Positions 20,864 to 32,346 of a DNA stretch of 64,000 nt are shown here, in pieces. A program made the translations under genes and the position numbers. Within the stretch, counting starts at the first letter, position 1. Each line of letters begins with the position of its first letter. This stretch comes from Methylophilaceae bacterium (GTDB lineage Bacteria; Pseudomonadota; Gammaproteobacteria; Burkholderiales; Methylophilaceae): NCBI GenBank assembly GCA_028351715.1, contig JAOMKM010000004.1, positions 1-64,000 of the forward strand, in the 5' to 3' direction. The notes under the pieces were generated by a model. It worked only from the letters and a program-made list of their open reading frames with translations. It searched no databases and was not told where the DNA came from.

Positions 20864-22209
20864 CCAATACAAAACTCACTAAATATCTCTCCCAACAAAT
20901 CATCAGGACTAAATTCTCCTGTAATCGAGGATAAAGCCTGCTGTGCCTGAGTCAACTCTTCGGCAACAATTTCAGCCGCATCAATATTTATAAAAGCTTT
21001 CGTTAATGCTGATTGAACAGTACTAAGCGCATTAAGATGCCTGTCTCTTGCCATAAAAATATTTTGATTGTCATCAATATTCAATGGTATGCCTTTGTTA
21101 ACTGTAATTTGATCAATTAATAGGTTGATACCATCTCCAGTTTTTGCAGATAAATAAACATGGACTCCGTCTTTTTTTTCAATAATTTTAGGTGCAATCT
21201 TTAATAAATCAATCTTGTTAAAAATCCATATTTTACGAGTATCAGAGGATAATTGCTTTAGAACAGTCTTTTCATATTCGGTAATACCATTACTAGCTTC
21301 AACTAAAAATAATGCAATATGGGCCTTTTGTAGAGACTGCCATGTTTTTTCAATACCTTTTTTTTCAACTAAGTCGTCCGTTTCTCTTAAACCTGCTGTA
21401 TCGACAATATGAACAGGAATACCATGCAATGAAATATGTGTAGAAATTGAATCTCTCGTCGTCCCTGCAACTTCAGTAACAATTGCACGTTCTTCTCCTA
21501 ATAACTGGTTAAGCAGACTAGATTTACCAACATTAGGTTGGCCAACTAAGACAATATCTAAGCCATCTCTTAATAACTTACCTTGTTGGGCAGATTTAAA
21601 AATATCTTGCATAATAGTATGAAGTTTGTTGATTTTTTCGGCGACATTCCCTTGAGTTATAAAATCAATCTCTTCTTCTGGAAAATCTAAACATGCCTCA
21701 ACATACATTCTAAGTTCAATCAAATCTTTTAGTAAGTTATTGATTTTAATAGAAAATTTACCTGATAGTGAATTAACCGCGCTCCTTGCTGCTGTTTCCG
21801 TAGAAGCATTAATTAAATCAATAACAGCCTCTGCCTGCATTAAATCAATTTTATTATTGAGATATGCTCGCTTAGTAAATTCCCCTGGCTCAGCAACAAC
21901 TGCTCCTATCTCTACGCATGCATTAACTATTTGTTGAAGCACAACAGGACTGCCATGCGCCTGAAACTCAATAACATCTTCACCTGTAAAAGAATTTGGA
22001 CCAGGGAAATAGATAACAATACCTTGATCAATTACATTACCACCTGGATAAATGAAACTATGAAAGCCTGCGTATCTTGCAACAATTTTATTGTCACATA
22101 ATTTTTTAGCAATCTCCAAGGCTATTGGCCCTGAAACGCGAACCACCCCAATACCCCCACCACCTGCTGCAGTAGATACGGCAACAATTGTTGAAGATTC
22201 GTTAAGCAT
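20857..22209 (-). CDS. mnmE: tRNA modification GTPase MnmE (TrmE)
   Basis: The 450-residue protein is the partner of MnmG. The N-terminal tetrahydrofolate-binding domain starts MLNESSTIVAVSTAAGGGGIG. The G domain has GQPNVGKSSLLN, DTAGLRE and NKIDLL, and the C-terminus is the catalytic CIGK. The ATG at 22209 is chosen over an upstream in-frame ATG at 22236 because it gives the standard N-terminus. It overlaps the yidC stop by 8 bases, which suggests coupling. Confidence 0.96.
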   Translation of the reverse strand: MLNESSTIVAVSTAAGGGGIGVVRVSGPIALEIAKKLCDNKIVARYAGFHSFIYPGGNVIDQGIVIYFPGPNSFTGEDVIEFQAHGSPVVLQQIVNACVEIGAVVAEPGEFTKRAYLNNKIDLMQAEAVIDLINASTETAARSAVNSLSGKFSIKINNLLKDLIELRMYVEACLDFPEEEIDFITQGNVAEKINKLHTIMQDIFKSAQQGKLLRDGLDIVLVGQPNVGKSSLLNQLLGEERAIVTEVAGTTRDSISTHISLHGIPVHIVDTAGLRETDDLVEKKGIEKTWQSLQKAHIALFLVEASNGITEYEKTVLKQLSSDTRKIWIFNKIDLLKIAPKIIEKKDGVHVYLSAKTGDGINLLIDQITVNKGIPLNIDDNQNIFMARDRHLNALSTVQSALTKAFINIDAAEIVAEELTQAQQALSSITGEFSPDDLLGEIFSEFCIGK

Positions 22210-23833
22210 TACCTTTCTTTTTAATAGTCTCGGCATGTATTTTCTTATTTACATAGGCTTGCTGAGCAATCGATAGAATATTATTTACGAGCCAATACAA
22301 AACAAGGCCTGCCGGAAAAAAGAAGAAGAATATACTAAAGACAATAGGCATCCACATCATCAATTTAGCTTGTAAAGGGTCTGTAGGTTTTGGGTTAAGC
22401 TTAGTTTGTAAAAACATAGAAGCGGCCATTAAGATCGGCAGAATATAGTATGGGTCACTCACAGATAGGTCGCTGATCCAACCAAAAAATGGTGCGTGTC
22501 TTAATTCAACCGAACCTAATAACACCCAATAAAGTGCTATAAAAACAGGGATCTGTATCAAAATAGGCAAACATCCACCCAAGGGATTAATTTTTTCAGT
22601 TTTATAAAGCTCCATCATCGCTTGTTGCATTTTCTGTTTGTCGTCGCCAAAACGCTCCTTCATGCTTGCCAATCTCGGTGCCAGCTCTCTCATTTGAGCC
22701 ATCGAACGATAACTTGCTGCCGATAAAGGATAGAACAAAAGTTTAATCAAGACAGTCAGTAGGATAATAGAGATGCCCCAATTACCAACCATTTTATGAA
22801 TGCCGGATAATACTGAAAATAACGGAGATGCAATAATGGTTAACCACCCATAATCAACGCTATATTTCATGCCTTCTGCCGCTAATATAAGATCATCTTT
22901 ACTCTGAGGCCCTGCATACAATTTAACCTCAAATGATATGTTTTTATTTGGTTCAATACTAGGTAGCTTAGTAACCATACCGGCCGCATAGATATTATCT
23001 GCAACTTTTTTAGCATAAAGCTCGCGGCTAATAGGCTCTGATAAAATCCAAGCACTAGCAAAATACCTCTGAATAATACCCATCCAACCATCATTACTTG
23101 TATGAGTAAAAGCTTTTTTTTCGGTCTTTGAAAATGCAAATTTGGTAAAGTCCTCTTGGTCAGTATAGTACGCAGGTCCTGTAAAAGAAGGTGTTAAATT
23201 TGTTCCCTGATTAGAATCTCCATCATGTATTAATTGGAAATAAGCTGTTGGGACTATCGTTGTTTGAGTTTTGTTTTGAACATCATAACGAACATTAATC
23301 AAGTAAGAATTTTTTGAAAATTGATAGGTCTTTTTAACACTAACTTCAGGAGAATTAAAAGTCATTGGAACACTTAAAGTGTCTCCATTTAATGTATAAG
23401 AGTTTTTTTCAAATATAAATTTGGATTTATGTGAGGGTAAATTTTTACCCAGCAATCCGGATTGAGCAACATATAACAAACTATCTAAAAGAGGGTCTGA
23501 AGCATCAGAAAACAAAACATAGTCATCAATATAATTATCTGCCAAGTGATCAGACAAAGTAAGCTTGCGGATATCGCCACCTATTTCACTAATACTAAGA
23601 TTATATTTATCAGTTTTTACCTCAATAGTTTTACCATTGAGTAGTTGATAGCCTGATGAGACGTTTGGTAGATCAGCTTTTCCAACAAACTCAGTTGATG
23701 GCTTCGGAATACCATCTTGTGAAATCTCTAAAGTATCAGTGGGCGGGCTTATATTTTGTCTTTGCCAAGAATCCCATAGCAATAAGAGCGAAAAAGAAAA
23801 CACTACGAAAAGAATAAGTCGCTTGGTATCCAT
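22202..23833 (-). CDS. yidC: Membrane protein insertase YidC
   Basis: The 543-residue insertase works alone or with SecYEG. The chosen ATG (23833) gives MDTKRLILFVVFSFSLLLLW, the standard N-terminal membrane helix, and follows AAGGA; the longer TTG start at 23866 would overlap yidD. A large periplasmic beta domain (about 60-330) precedes the five-helix core with GNWGISIILLTVLIKLLFYPL, LGGCLPILIQIPVFIALYWVL and a Lys-rich tail. This is the long Gram-negative type. Confidence 0.96.
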   Translation of the reverse strand: MDTKRLILFVVFSFSLLLLWDSWQRQNISPPTDTLEISQDGIPKPSTEFVGKADLPNVSSGYQLLNGKTIEVKTDKYNLSISEIGGDIRKLTLSDHLADNYIDDYVLFSDASDPLLDSLLYVAQSGLLGKNLPSHKSKFIFEKNSYTLNGDTLSVPMTFNSPEVSVKKTYQFSKNSYLINVRYDVQNKTQTTIVPTAYFQLIHDGDSNQGTNLTPSFTGPAYYTDQEDFTKFAFSKTEKKAFTHTSNDGWMGIIQRYFASAWILSEPISRELYAKKVADNIYAAGMVTKLPSIEPNKNISFEVKLYAGPQSKDDLILAAEGMKYSVDYGWLTIIASPLFSVLSGIHKMVGNWGISIILLTVLIKLLFYPLSAASYRSMAQMRELAPRLASMKERFGDDKQKMQQAMMELYKTEKINPLGGCLPILIQIPVFIALYWVLLGSVELRHAPFFGWISDLSVSDPYYILPILMAASMFLQTKLNPKPTDPLQAKLMMWMPIVFSIFFFFFPAGLVLYWLVNNILSIAQQAYVNKKIHAETIKKKGNA

Positions 23834-23846
23834 AAAATCCTTTAGT

Positions 23847-24059
23847 TTATTTAGGAATAGGGTCAAAACCAGCTTTAGAGCCTGGGCGACACCTTAATAG
23901 CCTTTTTAATGAGAGCCAAAGGCCTTTAGAAAAACCATATTTTTGTAATGCCTCAATTGTATACACTGAACAGGTTGGAGTAAACCTACATCTGTTTCCA
24001 AAAAAAGGGCTAAAAGCAAATTGATAAATCTTAACTAAAAAAATAATAAAGCGTGTCAT
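23847..24059 (-). CDS. yidD: Membrane protein insertion efficiency factor YidD
   Basis: The 70-residue protein belongs to the small Cys-containing YidD family. It shows YQFAFSPFFGNRCRFTPTCS, with two conserved Cys, and RLLRCRPG near the end. The ATG at 24059 lies one base after the rnpA stop; a GTG four codons upstream is possible but less likely. It helps YidC-dependent insertion. Confidence 0.94.
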   Translation of the reverse strand: MTRFIIFLVKIYQFAFSPFFGNRCRFTPTCSVYTIEALQKYGFSKGLWLSLKRLLRCRPGSKAGFDPIPK

Positions 24060-24060
24060 T

Positions 24061-24390
24061 TTATTTAACACGCCCTATTAATAGCTCAAGCTCTGATCTA
24101 ATTTGACTAAACTCATTTCGGTAAAAAGACTTATGAACACGAACAACAATATCAAAAGAGAGATTTTGAGGCAATAAATCCTTTAAAATTTCTCGAATTG
24201 AGCGTCGCATATAATTCCTTCTAACAGCCTTTTTTTCTATTTTTTTTCCAATTACAAATCCCAGACGATAATGATCTAATAAATTGGGGGTAAAATGAAA
24301 AAAAAGGTGGGGTGAGTTTAGTCGTTTTCTAAAATTAAAAACGGAAGAAAAATCATCCGCATTTAGTAATTTATAATCTTTATTATGCAA
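24061..24390 (-). CDS. rnpA: Ribonuclease P protein component
   Basis: The 109-residue protein subunit of RNase P supports 5' processing of tRNA. The family core RLGFVIGKKIEKKAVRRNYMRRSIREILK is present at about 42-70 (the RNR motif region). The start is TTG at 24390, 10 bases after the rpmH stop, with no good ribosome site. No ATG is available in the N-terminal part, so coupling to rpmH is likely. Confidence 0.94.
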   Translation of the reverse strand: MHNKDYKLLNADDFSSVFNFRKRLNSPHLFFHFTPNLLDHYRLGFVIGKKIEKKAVRRNYMRRSIREILKDLLPQNLSFDIVVRVHKSFYRNEFSQIRSELELLIGRVK

Positions 24391-24400
24391 TAGAGAAGTT

Positions 24401-24535
24401 TTATATACCTAGACGTGATCTTCCTTTGGCTCGTCGTGATGCAATAACTGCACGGCCGCCTCGAGTTTTCATTCTAACTAAAAACCCATGCGTTCTTGCA
24501 CGTTTAACTTTTGATGGTTGGTAAGTTCGTTTCAT
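24401..24535 (-). CDS. rpmH: 50S ribosomal protein L34
   Basis: The 44-residue protein opens [19 protein letters not shown] and continues [20 protein letters not shown], the nearly invariant L34 sequence. GGGAG lies 7 bases before the ATG. It heads the leftward block of the origin region. Confidence 0.97.
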   Translation of the reverse strand: MKRTYQPSKVKRARTHGFLVRMKTRGGRAVIASRRAKGRSRLGI

Positions 24536-24570
24536 TATATTGCTCCCAGTGCTTTCATCATTGACCGCGA

Positions 24571-24599
24571 ACGATACTCTAGTCGACCTTTAAAGTCAA
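24571..24599 (-). promoter_or_regulatory. Putative sigma-70 promoter of rpmH-rnpA
   Basis: On the minus strand TTGACT (24594-24599) and TATCGT (24571-24576) are spaced by 17 bases, 36 bases upstream of the rpmH ATG. This is the best promoter-like match seen in the divergent rpmH-dnaA gap. Confidence 0.55.
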
Positions 24600-24629
24600 T
24601 AATATAAGAGAAAAATTATATAAAATGCC

Positions 24630-24638
24630 TGTGGATAA
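24630..24638 (-). promoter_or_regulatory. DnaA box upstream of dnaA
   Basis: TGTGGATAA is the exact complement of the consensus box TTATCCACA. It lies 70 bases before the dnaA ATG in an AT-rich tract. Its position fits DnaA autoregulation, and it may contribute to the origin. Confidence 0.85.
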
Positions 24639-24708
24639 CTTTGTATTTTTAAGCTAATATTAACCTCCAAATTAAAAATCTAATATTAAAACTAAGAAAA
24701 AAAATTAA

Positions 24709-26046
24709 ATGGAAATCGATAAATTTTGGCTATTGTGTTTAGAGCAGTGTAACAAAGAGCTAACTGCCCAACAATTTAACACCTGGTTAAAACCCCTTGC
24801 GCCAGAATATGACAAAGAAAAAAATATTTTGTATATTGTCGCACCAAATCTATTTGTCCTACAGTGGGTGAAAGAACGATTTAACGAAAATTTAGCAGCC
24901 CTTACAAAAAATCATTTAAAGTCCACTCAGCTAGATTATAAGGTAGCTAAAAATAAACAGCGAAATAGAACCAACACCTTAAAAAAAATTATCGTTCCAA
25001 AAACACAAAAACCAAACACAACTAAAAATAATGGGCTTAATAAAGCGTTTACATTTAGCAACTTTGTAACAGGAAAAGCAAACCAACTTGCTACAGCAGC
25101 AGCCGTTCAAATTGCTGAAAATCCAGGGTTGGCTTATAACCCTTTATTTATTTATGGAGGTGTTGGATTAGGTAAAACGCATTTAATACATGCCATTGGA
25201 AATCACTTAAAAGAACTACAACCTGATGCGAAAATTAAATATTTGCATGCAGAACGTTACGTTCATGATGTCGTTAAAGCATATGAAAATAAAGCCTTTG
25301 ACAGCTTTAAGAAAACATACCATTCATTAGATTTATTGTTAATTGATGATATTCAATTTATAGCCAAAAAAAACCGAACACAAGAGGAGTTTTTTTATGC
25401 GTTCAATAGCCTCATAGAAAATAAAAAACAGATTATCATTACTTGTGATAGCTACCCTAAAGAAATAGTAGGTGTTGACGAACGGCTAAGAACCAGGTTT
25501 AGTTGGGGTTTAACAGTTGCTATTGATCCCCCTGAACTAGAAATGCGTGTTGCAATCTTACTTAAAAAAGCAGAAGAAAACAAAATGTCTCTCCCAGAAG
25601 ATGTTGCTTTTTTTATTGCAAAACAAATACGATCTAATGTAAGAGAACTAGAAGGATCATTAAACAGAATACTAGCAATGTCTAATTTTACTGGACGAGA
25701 AATTGATATGAGTTTAGCAAAAGAATCACTTAAAGATTTAATTGCGGTTCGTGGCAGACAAGTAACAATTGAAAATATACAAAAAACCGTAGCAGAATAT
25801 TATAAAATTAAAATTTCTGACATTCACAGCAAAAAACGATCAAGAAACTTCTCCCGCCCAAGACAAATTGCGATGAGCCTTACACGAGAACTAACTAACA
25901 TGAGCTTTCCAGAAATTGGAGAGGCATTTGGAGGAAGACACCACACAACAATTATGCATGCATGTGATGAAATTGAACAACTTAGACTAAAGGATCATAA
26001 TGTTGGGCAAGACCTTGGTTTTTTAACTCAAGTACTAAGGGGCTAA
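24709..26046 (+). CDS. dnaA: Chromosomal replication initiator DnaA
   Basis: The 445-residue AAA+ initiator has the N-terminal DnaB-contact domain (FWLLCLEQCNKELTAQQFNTW). A Lys/Asn-rich linker at about 85-110 follows. The Walker A is GGVGLGKTHL at about 150-159 and the Walker B LLLIDDIQF. The C-terminal DNA-binding signature is GGRHHTTIMHA. The gene starts the rightward block. Confidence 0.98.
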   Translation: MEIDKFWLLCLEQCNKELTAQQFNTWLKPLAPEYDKEKNILYIVAPNLFVLQWVKERFNENLAALTKNHLKSTQLDYKVAKNKQRNRTNTLKKIIVPKTQKPNTTKNNGLNKAFTFSNFVTGKANQLATAAAVQIAENPGLAYNPLFIYGGVGLGKTHLIHAIGNHLKELQPDAKIKYLHAERYVHDVVKAYENKAFDSFKKTYHSLDLLLIDDIQFIAKKNRTQEEFFYAFNSLIENKKQIIITCDSYPKEIVGVDERLRTRFSWGLTVAIDPPELEMRVAILLKKAEENKMSLPEDVAFFIAKQIRSNVRELEGSLNRILAMSNFTGREIDMSLAKESLKDLIAVRGRQVTIENIQKTVAEYYKIKISDIHSKKRSRNFSRPRQIAMSLTRELTNMSFPEIGEAFGGRHHTTIMHACDEIEQLRLKDHNVGQDLGFLTQVLRG

Positions 26047-26259
26047 ATAAGACATCCTATGAATTACCTGTGGATTAAAAACCAGTTAAAGAAAAAAAAC
26101 AGTTCATAAAAAAAATTATGCACATTTCATCCACAGTTAAGTGATGATAAATTCATAATGTAAAAAATACACTAAATAACTGTTTTAAATAACATTAAAG
26201 ACGTAAACTACTAAAAAGCACACTATTATTATTATTATTATTTATATAAAGAAAAAACT
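26047..26259. other. Probable replication origin (oriC) between dnaA and dnaN
   Basis: This 213-base AT-rich gap holds a cluster of DnaA boxes. They are TGTGGATTA (26069-26077, one mismatch to consensus), TTATGCACA (26116-26124) and TCATCCACA (26127-26135, one mismatch). They are followed by an AT-rich stretch with (ATT)6 at 26225-26242. The gene orientation switch and parS/parAB nearby support an origin here or in the rpmH-dnaA gap. The exact unwinding site is inference. Confidence 0.75.
26225..26242 (+). repeat. (ATT)6 trinucleotide repeat before dnaN
   Basis: Six perfect ATT units are followed by TATATAAAG and end 17 bases before the dnaN ATG. They read as AAT repeats on the other strand, the form of DnaA-trio elements, and may be part of the duplex-unwinding element. 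Confidence 0.9.
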
Positions 26260-27360
26260 ATGAATATAAAAATCAAAAGAGACTTACTATTAAAACCCCT
26301 TTCAGATGTTTCTGGTATTGTAGAAAAAAGACACGCCCTTCCTATTTTATCTAATTTATTACTTGAAGGCGAAGATGGAATATTGAAGTTCACAGCTACA
26401 GACCTAGAAGTACAAATTTCTTTATCTATAAAATCAGACACGAAAGAATCATTTAAAACAACAATTGCAGCACGCAAATTATTTGATATTACTAGAGCAC
26501 TTCCTGAGGAAAGTGTTTTAGACATTCAAATAGACGAATCAAAAGTTATGGTAAAAGCAAAAAAAAGCAGATTCAATCTTCAGACATTACCAGCAAAAGA
26601 TTATCCTGTTATGATAAAAAATGAAGAAGAGGATATAACTTTTTCTTTACCTCAAAATGAACTTAAGAGCCTTTTAAAGCAAGTAGATTTTTCAATGGCT
26701 CAACAAGATATTCGGTATTACTTAAATGGCTTATTACTTGAAGTAGATGGAAAAAAATTAAATGTTGTTGCAACAGACGGACATAGACTTAGTTTTACCT
26801 CAACAAACCTTAAAGATTCCCATGAAAAAAAACAAATAATTATCCCAAGAAAAACAATTATTGAATTAATTAAATTAATGGCCGATGAGAATAAGCCGGT
26901 CACAATCACCATTACAAAGAACCAGGTTGCATTTCAATTCAATGAAATTGATTTAATTACAAAAGTAATTGATGGGAAGTTTCCTGACTACAATCGCGTT
27001 ATCCCAGAGGGACATACAAATATTTTTGATGTAGATCGATTAAACTTATTATCTTCAATGCAAAGAGCTTCTATTTTATCTAATGAGAAATATCGGGGCA
27101 TCAGAATGGTAATTAATGAGAACAACCTTAAGTTAATTAGTTCAAATAGTGACCAAGAACAGGCCGAAGAAGAGTTAGAAATTAATTATTCAGGAACTAA
27201 CATTGATATTGGATTTAATGTGACATACTTAATCGATGTTTTATTAAACATTCAGTTTGATAAGCTAACTTTTGCCTTTAATGATTCATCTAGTAGTTGT
27301 TTAATAACCATACCCAACAACAGTGATTATAAATATGTTGTTATGCCCATGAGAATTTAA
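26260..27360 (+). CDS. dnaN: DNA polymerase III beta sliding clamp
   Basis: The 366-residue beta clamp is built from three repeated domains. Recognisable parts are the N-terminal LLKPLSDVSGIVEKRHALPILSNLLL, VATDGHRLS near the end of domain 2, and the C-terminal YKYVVMPMRI, which ends in the family's conserved M-P-M-R. Usual length. Confidence 0.97.
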   Translation: MNIKIKRDLLLKPLSDVSGIVEKRHALPILSNLLLEGEDGILKFTATDLEVQISLSIKSDTKESFKTTIAARKLFDITRALPEESVLDIQIDESKVMVKAKKSRFNLQTLPAKDYPVMIKNEEEDITFSLPQNELKSLLKQVDFSMAQQDIRYYLNGLLLEVDGKKLNVVATDGHRLSFTSTNLKDSHEKKQIIIPRKTIIELIKLMADENKPVTITITKNQVAFQFNEIDLITKVIDGKFPDYNRVIPEGHTNIFDVDRLNLLSSMQRASILSNEKYRGIRMVINENNLKLISSNSDQEQAEEELEINYSGTNIDIGFNVTYLIDVLLNIQFDKLTFAFNDSSSSCLITIPNNSDYKYVVMPMRI

Positions 27361-29793
<2,433 letters not shown>

Positions 29794-29795
29794 CA

Positions 29796-30692
29796 TTGAC
29801 CCTTAGCGAACTTAGATTCGTTGTTGCTCTTGCCCGCGAAAGAAATTTTAGAAGGGCGGCAGAGAAATGTTTTGTAAGCCAACCTGCTTTAAGTTTAGCA
29901 ATAAAAAAACTAGAAGAAGAATTAGGTTTGTCATTATTTGAAAGAAGCCGTTCTAGTGTAACGGTAACGTCAATTGGTCAGCTTATTATTAATCAAGCAA
30001 ATGTGGTGCTAGATGAAGCTGAAAAAATCAAAGAGTTGTCTCAGCAGGGTGATGGACAATTGGGCTATCCTTTTAGTTTAGGTCTCATATACTCTATTGC
30101 ACCATATCTACTTCCATTAATAATTCCAATACTACGAAGAGACTTACCTAAGATGCCATTAGAAGTTGAAGAGAATATTACTAAAAATCTTGAAGAACAT
30201 CTTAAGAAAGGATCACTTGATGCAGCAATTATTGCTCTGCCATTTGAAAAACCAGGCATTGAATGTGTTCATCTATATGATGAGCTATTCGAAGTTATCG
30301 TTCCGATTAATCATGCTCTGGCAGACAAAATTTCATTAAGTGCAAAGGAATTAGGTAGGGAAAAAGTAATGTTATTAGATAATGATCATTGTTACAGCAA
30401 TCAAATATTAGAGGCGTGTCCAGGGCTTGCAAAAAATAGAGATGTCCAATTAGGAAATTCTCTAGAAACTATAAGAAACATGGTTGCATCAAACTTAGGA
30501 ATATCAGTCCTTCCAAAATCTGCTACAGTTTCTGGGTATGAGAACCCATTAGTAAAAACTATTCCTTTTAGTGATCCAAAACCTTATCGTCGAGTTGCAT
30601 TAGCTTATCGAAAAAGTACAGTCAAGAAAGAGGCCATAAACCATATTATTCAATCAATACAAAAAATTAATTTAAATTCAATTTTAAATTAG
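29796..30692 (+). CDS. oxyR: Hydrogen peroxide-sensing LysR-type regulator OxyR
   Basis: The 298-residue LysR-type regulator has an N-terminal winged helix-turn-helix (RNFRRAAEKCFVSQPALSLAIKKLE) and a substrate-like sensing domain. Two cysteines fall exactly at 199 and 208 (HCYSNQILEAC), the redox pair that forms the activating disulfide in E. coli OxyR. This supports peroxide sensing rather than metabolite sensing. It starts at TTG 29796, two bases after the gyrB stop and without a ribosome site, so translation is probably coupled to gyrB. Possible targets in this window are not proven. Confidence 0.88.
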   Translation: MTLSELRFVVALARERNFRRAAEKCFVSQPALSLAIKKLEEELGLSLFERSRSSVTVTSIGQLIINQANVVLDEAEKIKELSQQGDGQLGYPFSLGLIYSIAPYLLPLIIPILRRDLPKMPLEVEENITKNLEEHLKKGSLDAAIIALPFEKPGIECVHLYDELFEVIVPINHALADKISLSAKELGREKVMLLDNDHCYSNQILEACPGLAKNRDVQLGNSLETIRNMVASNLGISVLPKSATVSGYENPLVKTIPFSDPKPYRRVALAYRKSTVKKEAINHIIQSIQKINLNSILN

Positions 30693-30895
30693 TTGCCTAT
30701 ATTTAGAAAAAATATCGCAGAAAAAAATTCTAAAGTCAACCTGCCCTAAGATTATTAATTGTGTAAGAATGATTCTAGATAATGCAAAAGCAAAGTTATC
30801 GATAATGTATTAGTTGGCCGCCTTTCAATTGATCTTAATGATTTTATTGGAATTTGTTAAGTTGCTGATTAATTTAAATGTGGAGATATGGCTGA
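30693..30895. other. Intergenic region before the transhydrogenase operon
   Basis: The 203-base gap has no convincing ORF. It contains a 10-bp palindrome, TTATCGATAA, at 30796-30805. A GGAG at 30882-30885 probably serves pntAA. A tiny frame ATGGCTGAATGA overlaps the pntAA start and might couple initiation. No confident promoter. Confidence 0.3.
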
Positions 30896-32017
30896 ATGAA
30901 AATAGGAATTTTAAAAGAAACTATCACCGGGGAAGCAAGAGTTTCTGCCACCCCAGAAACAGTCAAAAAAATGATTGCTCTCAAGCAGGATGTTCAGGTA
31001 GAGTCTGGAGCTGGGAATGGTGCAGCTATATCAGATGAAATGTATAAGAAGGAAGGGGCAAAAATTGTTGATCGCTCAAATATACTTAAATCTGACTTAA
31101 TATTGCAAGTTCGTGCAATGAATTCAGAAGATATTAAACTCCTTCAACCGAATCAATATATTGTGGGATTATTAGAGCCATTCAATTTAGACCTTAAAAA
31201 TCAGTTCTCACAACAAAAAGTTACAGCTTTTTCTTTAGAAGCTTTGCCAAGAAATACACGAGCTCAGTCGATGGATGTATTATCATCACAAGCGAATATT
31301 GCAGGCTATAAGGCTGTTATTTTAGCTTCAGATCATTATAAAAGATTTATGCCTATGTTAATGACTGCAGCCGGGACTGTAAAAGCTGCGAAGTTAATGG
31401 TGTTAGGTGCAGGAGTAGCTGGATTACAAGCTATTGCTACAGCAAAAAGACTAGGTGCAGTTGTGGAAGCATCTGATGTGCGCCCTGCAGTGAAAGAACA
31501 AATTGAATCTTTAGGAGCAAAATTTATTGAGGTTCCTTTTGAGACAGAGGAAGAAAAAGAAAATGCAGCAGGGATAGGTGGATATGCAAAGCCTATGCCT
31601 AAATCCTGGCTAGATAGACAAAGCAAACTAGTTGCAGAAAAAGCATTACTAGCAGATATTATTATTACTTCAGCTTTAATTCCTGGCCGAGAGCCACCTG
31701 TATTGTTATCGGAAGATACGGTTAAGAAGATGAAAGCAGGCTCTGTCATTGTAGATATGGCTGCTGGTCTTGCAAAAGATGGTTCTGGTAATTGCCCACT
31801 AACGAAAGCTAACGAAATTATTGAGATTAATGGTGTTAAAGTTATTGGCTTAAATAATTTACCTAGTCTTTTAAGTACTGATGCGTCAGCGCTTTATGCT
31901 CGAAATATTTTGGAGTTTATTAAGCTGCTGTTAGATGAAACTGGAAGATTAATGTTAAATCTGGAGGATGACTTAGTAAAAGGATGTTTATTAACCACTG
32001 GAGGCAAACTCATTTAG
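30896..32017 (+). CDS. pntAA: NAD(P) transhydrogenase subunit alpha part 1
   Basis: The 373-residue domain I of proton-translocating transhydrogenase binds NAD(H) in the cytoplasm. Seen: the alanine-dehydrogenase-like N-terminus ([21 protein letters not shown]), [23 protein letters not shown], the Rossmann motif [20 protein letters not shown], and [13 protein letters not shown]. In E. coli this domain is fused to the next; here the alpha chain is split. The three genes are tightly packed. Confidence 0.95.
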   Translation: MKIGILKETITGEARVSATPETVKKMIALKQDVQVESGAGNGAAISDEMYKKEGAKIVDRSNILKSDLILQVRAMNSEDIKLLQPNQYIVGLLEPFNLDLKNQFSQQKVTAFSLEALPRNTRAQSMDVLSSQANIAGYKAVILASDHYKRFMPMLMTAAGTVKAAKLMVLGAGVAGLQAIATAKRLGAVVEASDVRPAVKEQIESLGAKFIEVPFETEEEKENAAGIGGYAKPMPKSWLDRQSKLVAEKALLADIIITSALIPGREPPVLLSEDTVKKMKAGSVIVDMAAGLAKDGSGNCPLTKANEIIEINGVKVIGLNNLPSLLSTDASALYARNILEFIKLLLDETGRLMLNLEDDLVKGCLLTTGGKLI

Positions 32018-32025
32018 GAGAAATT

Positions 32026-32346
32026 ATGGCTGAACTGTTAACTATTCAAAACATTTCCATATTCGTGTTAGCAATATTTGTTGGTTACCACGTAGTTTGG
32101 AATGTAACACCTGCTCTTCATACCCCATTAATGTCGGTAACTAATGCGATATCAGGTATTGTTATTGTGGGTGCAATACTTCAAGTGGGCAACTATAATG
32201 GAGAGTTAGTAACATTTAGTAACATTTTAGGTGCAATTGCTATCTTTTTCGCGTCAATTAACATATTTGGGGGATTTTTTGTTACACAGCGCATGTTAGA
32301 AATGTTTAAACAAAAAAAAATGAAAGTAGAAAAGCCAAATGACTAA
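32026..32346 (+). CDS. pntAB: NAD(P) transhydrogenase subunit alpha part 2
   Basis: The 106-residue membrane part of the split alpha chain has about three to four hydrophobic helices. The motif [22 protein letters not shown] is characteristic. AGGAG precedes the ATG at 32026; an in-frame ATG at 31984 lies inside pntAA and is less likely. It overlaps pntB by 8 bases. Confidence 0.94.
   Translation: MAELLTIQNISIFVLAIFVGYHVVWNVTPALHTPLMSVTNAISGIVIVGAILQVGNYNGELVTFSNILGAIAIFFASINIFGGFFVTQRMLEMFKQKKMKVEKPND

Noticed and set aside
30796-30805. TTATCGATAA palindrome as an OxyR operator
   Set aside because: It does not match the spaced ATAG/CTAT pattern of OxyR sites, and 10-bp AT palindromes are frequent in such DNA.
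31336-31749. 137-codon minus-strand frame inside pntAA
   Set aside because: Shadow of a conserved gene; no supporting signals.
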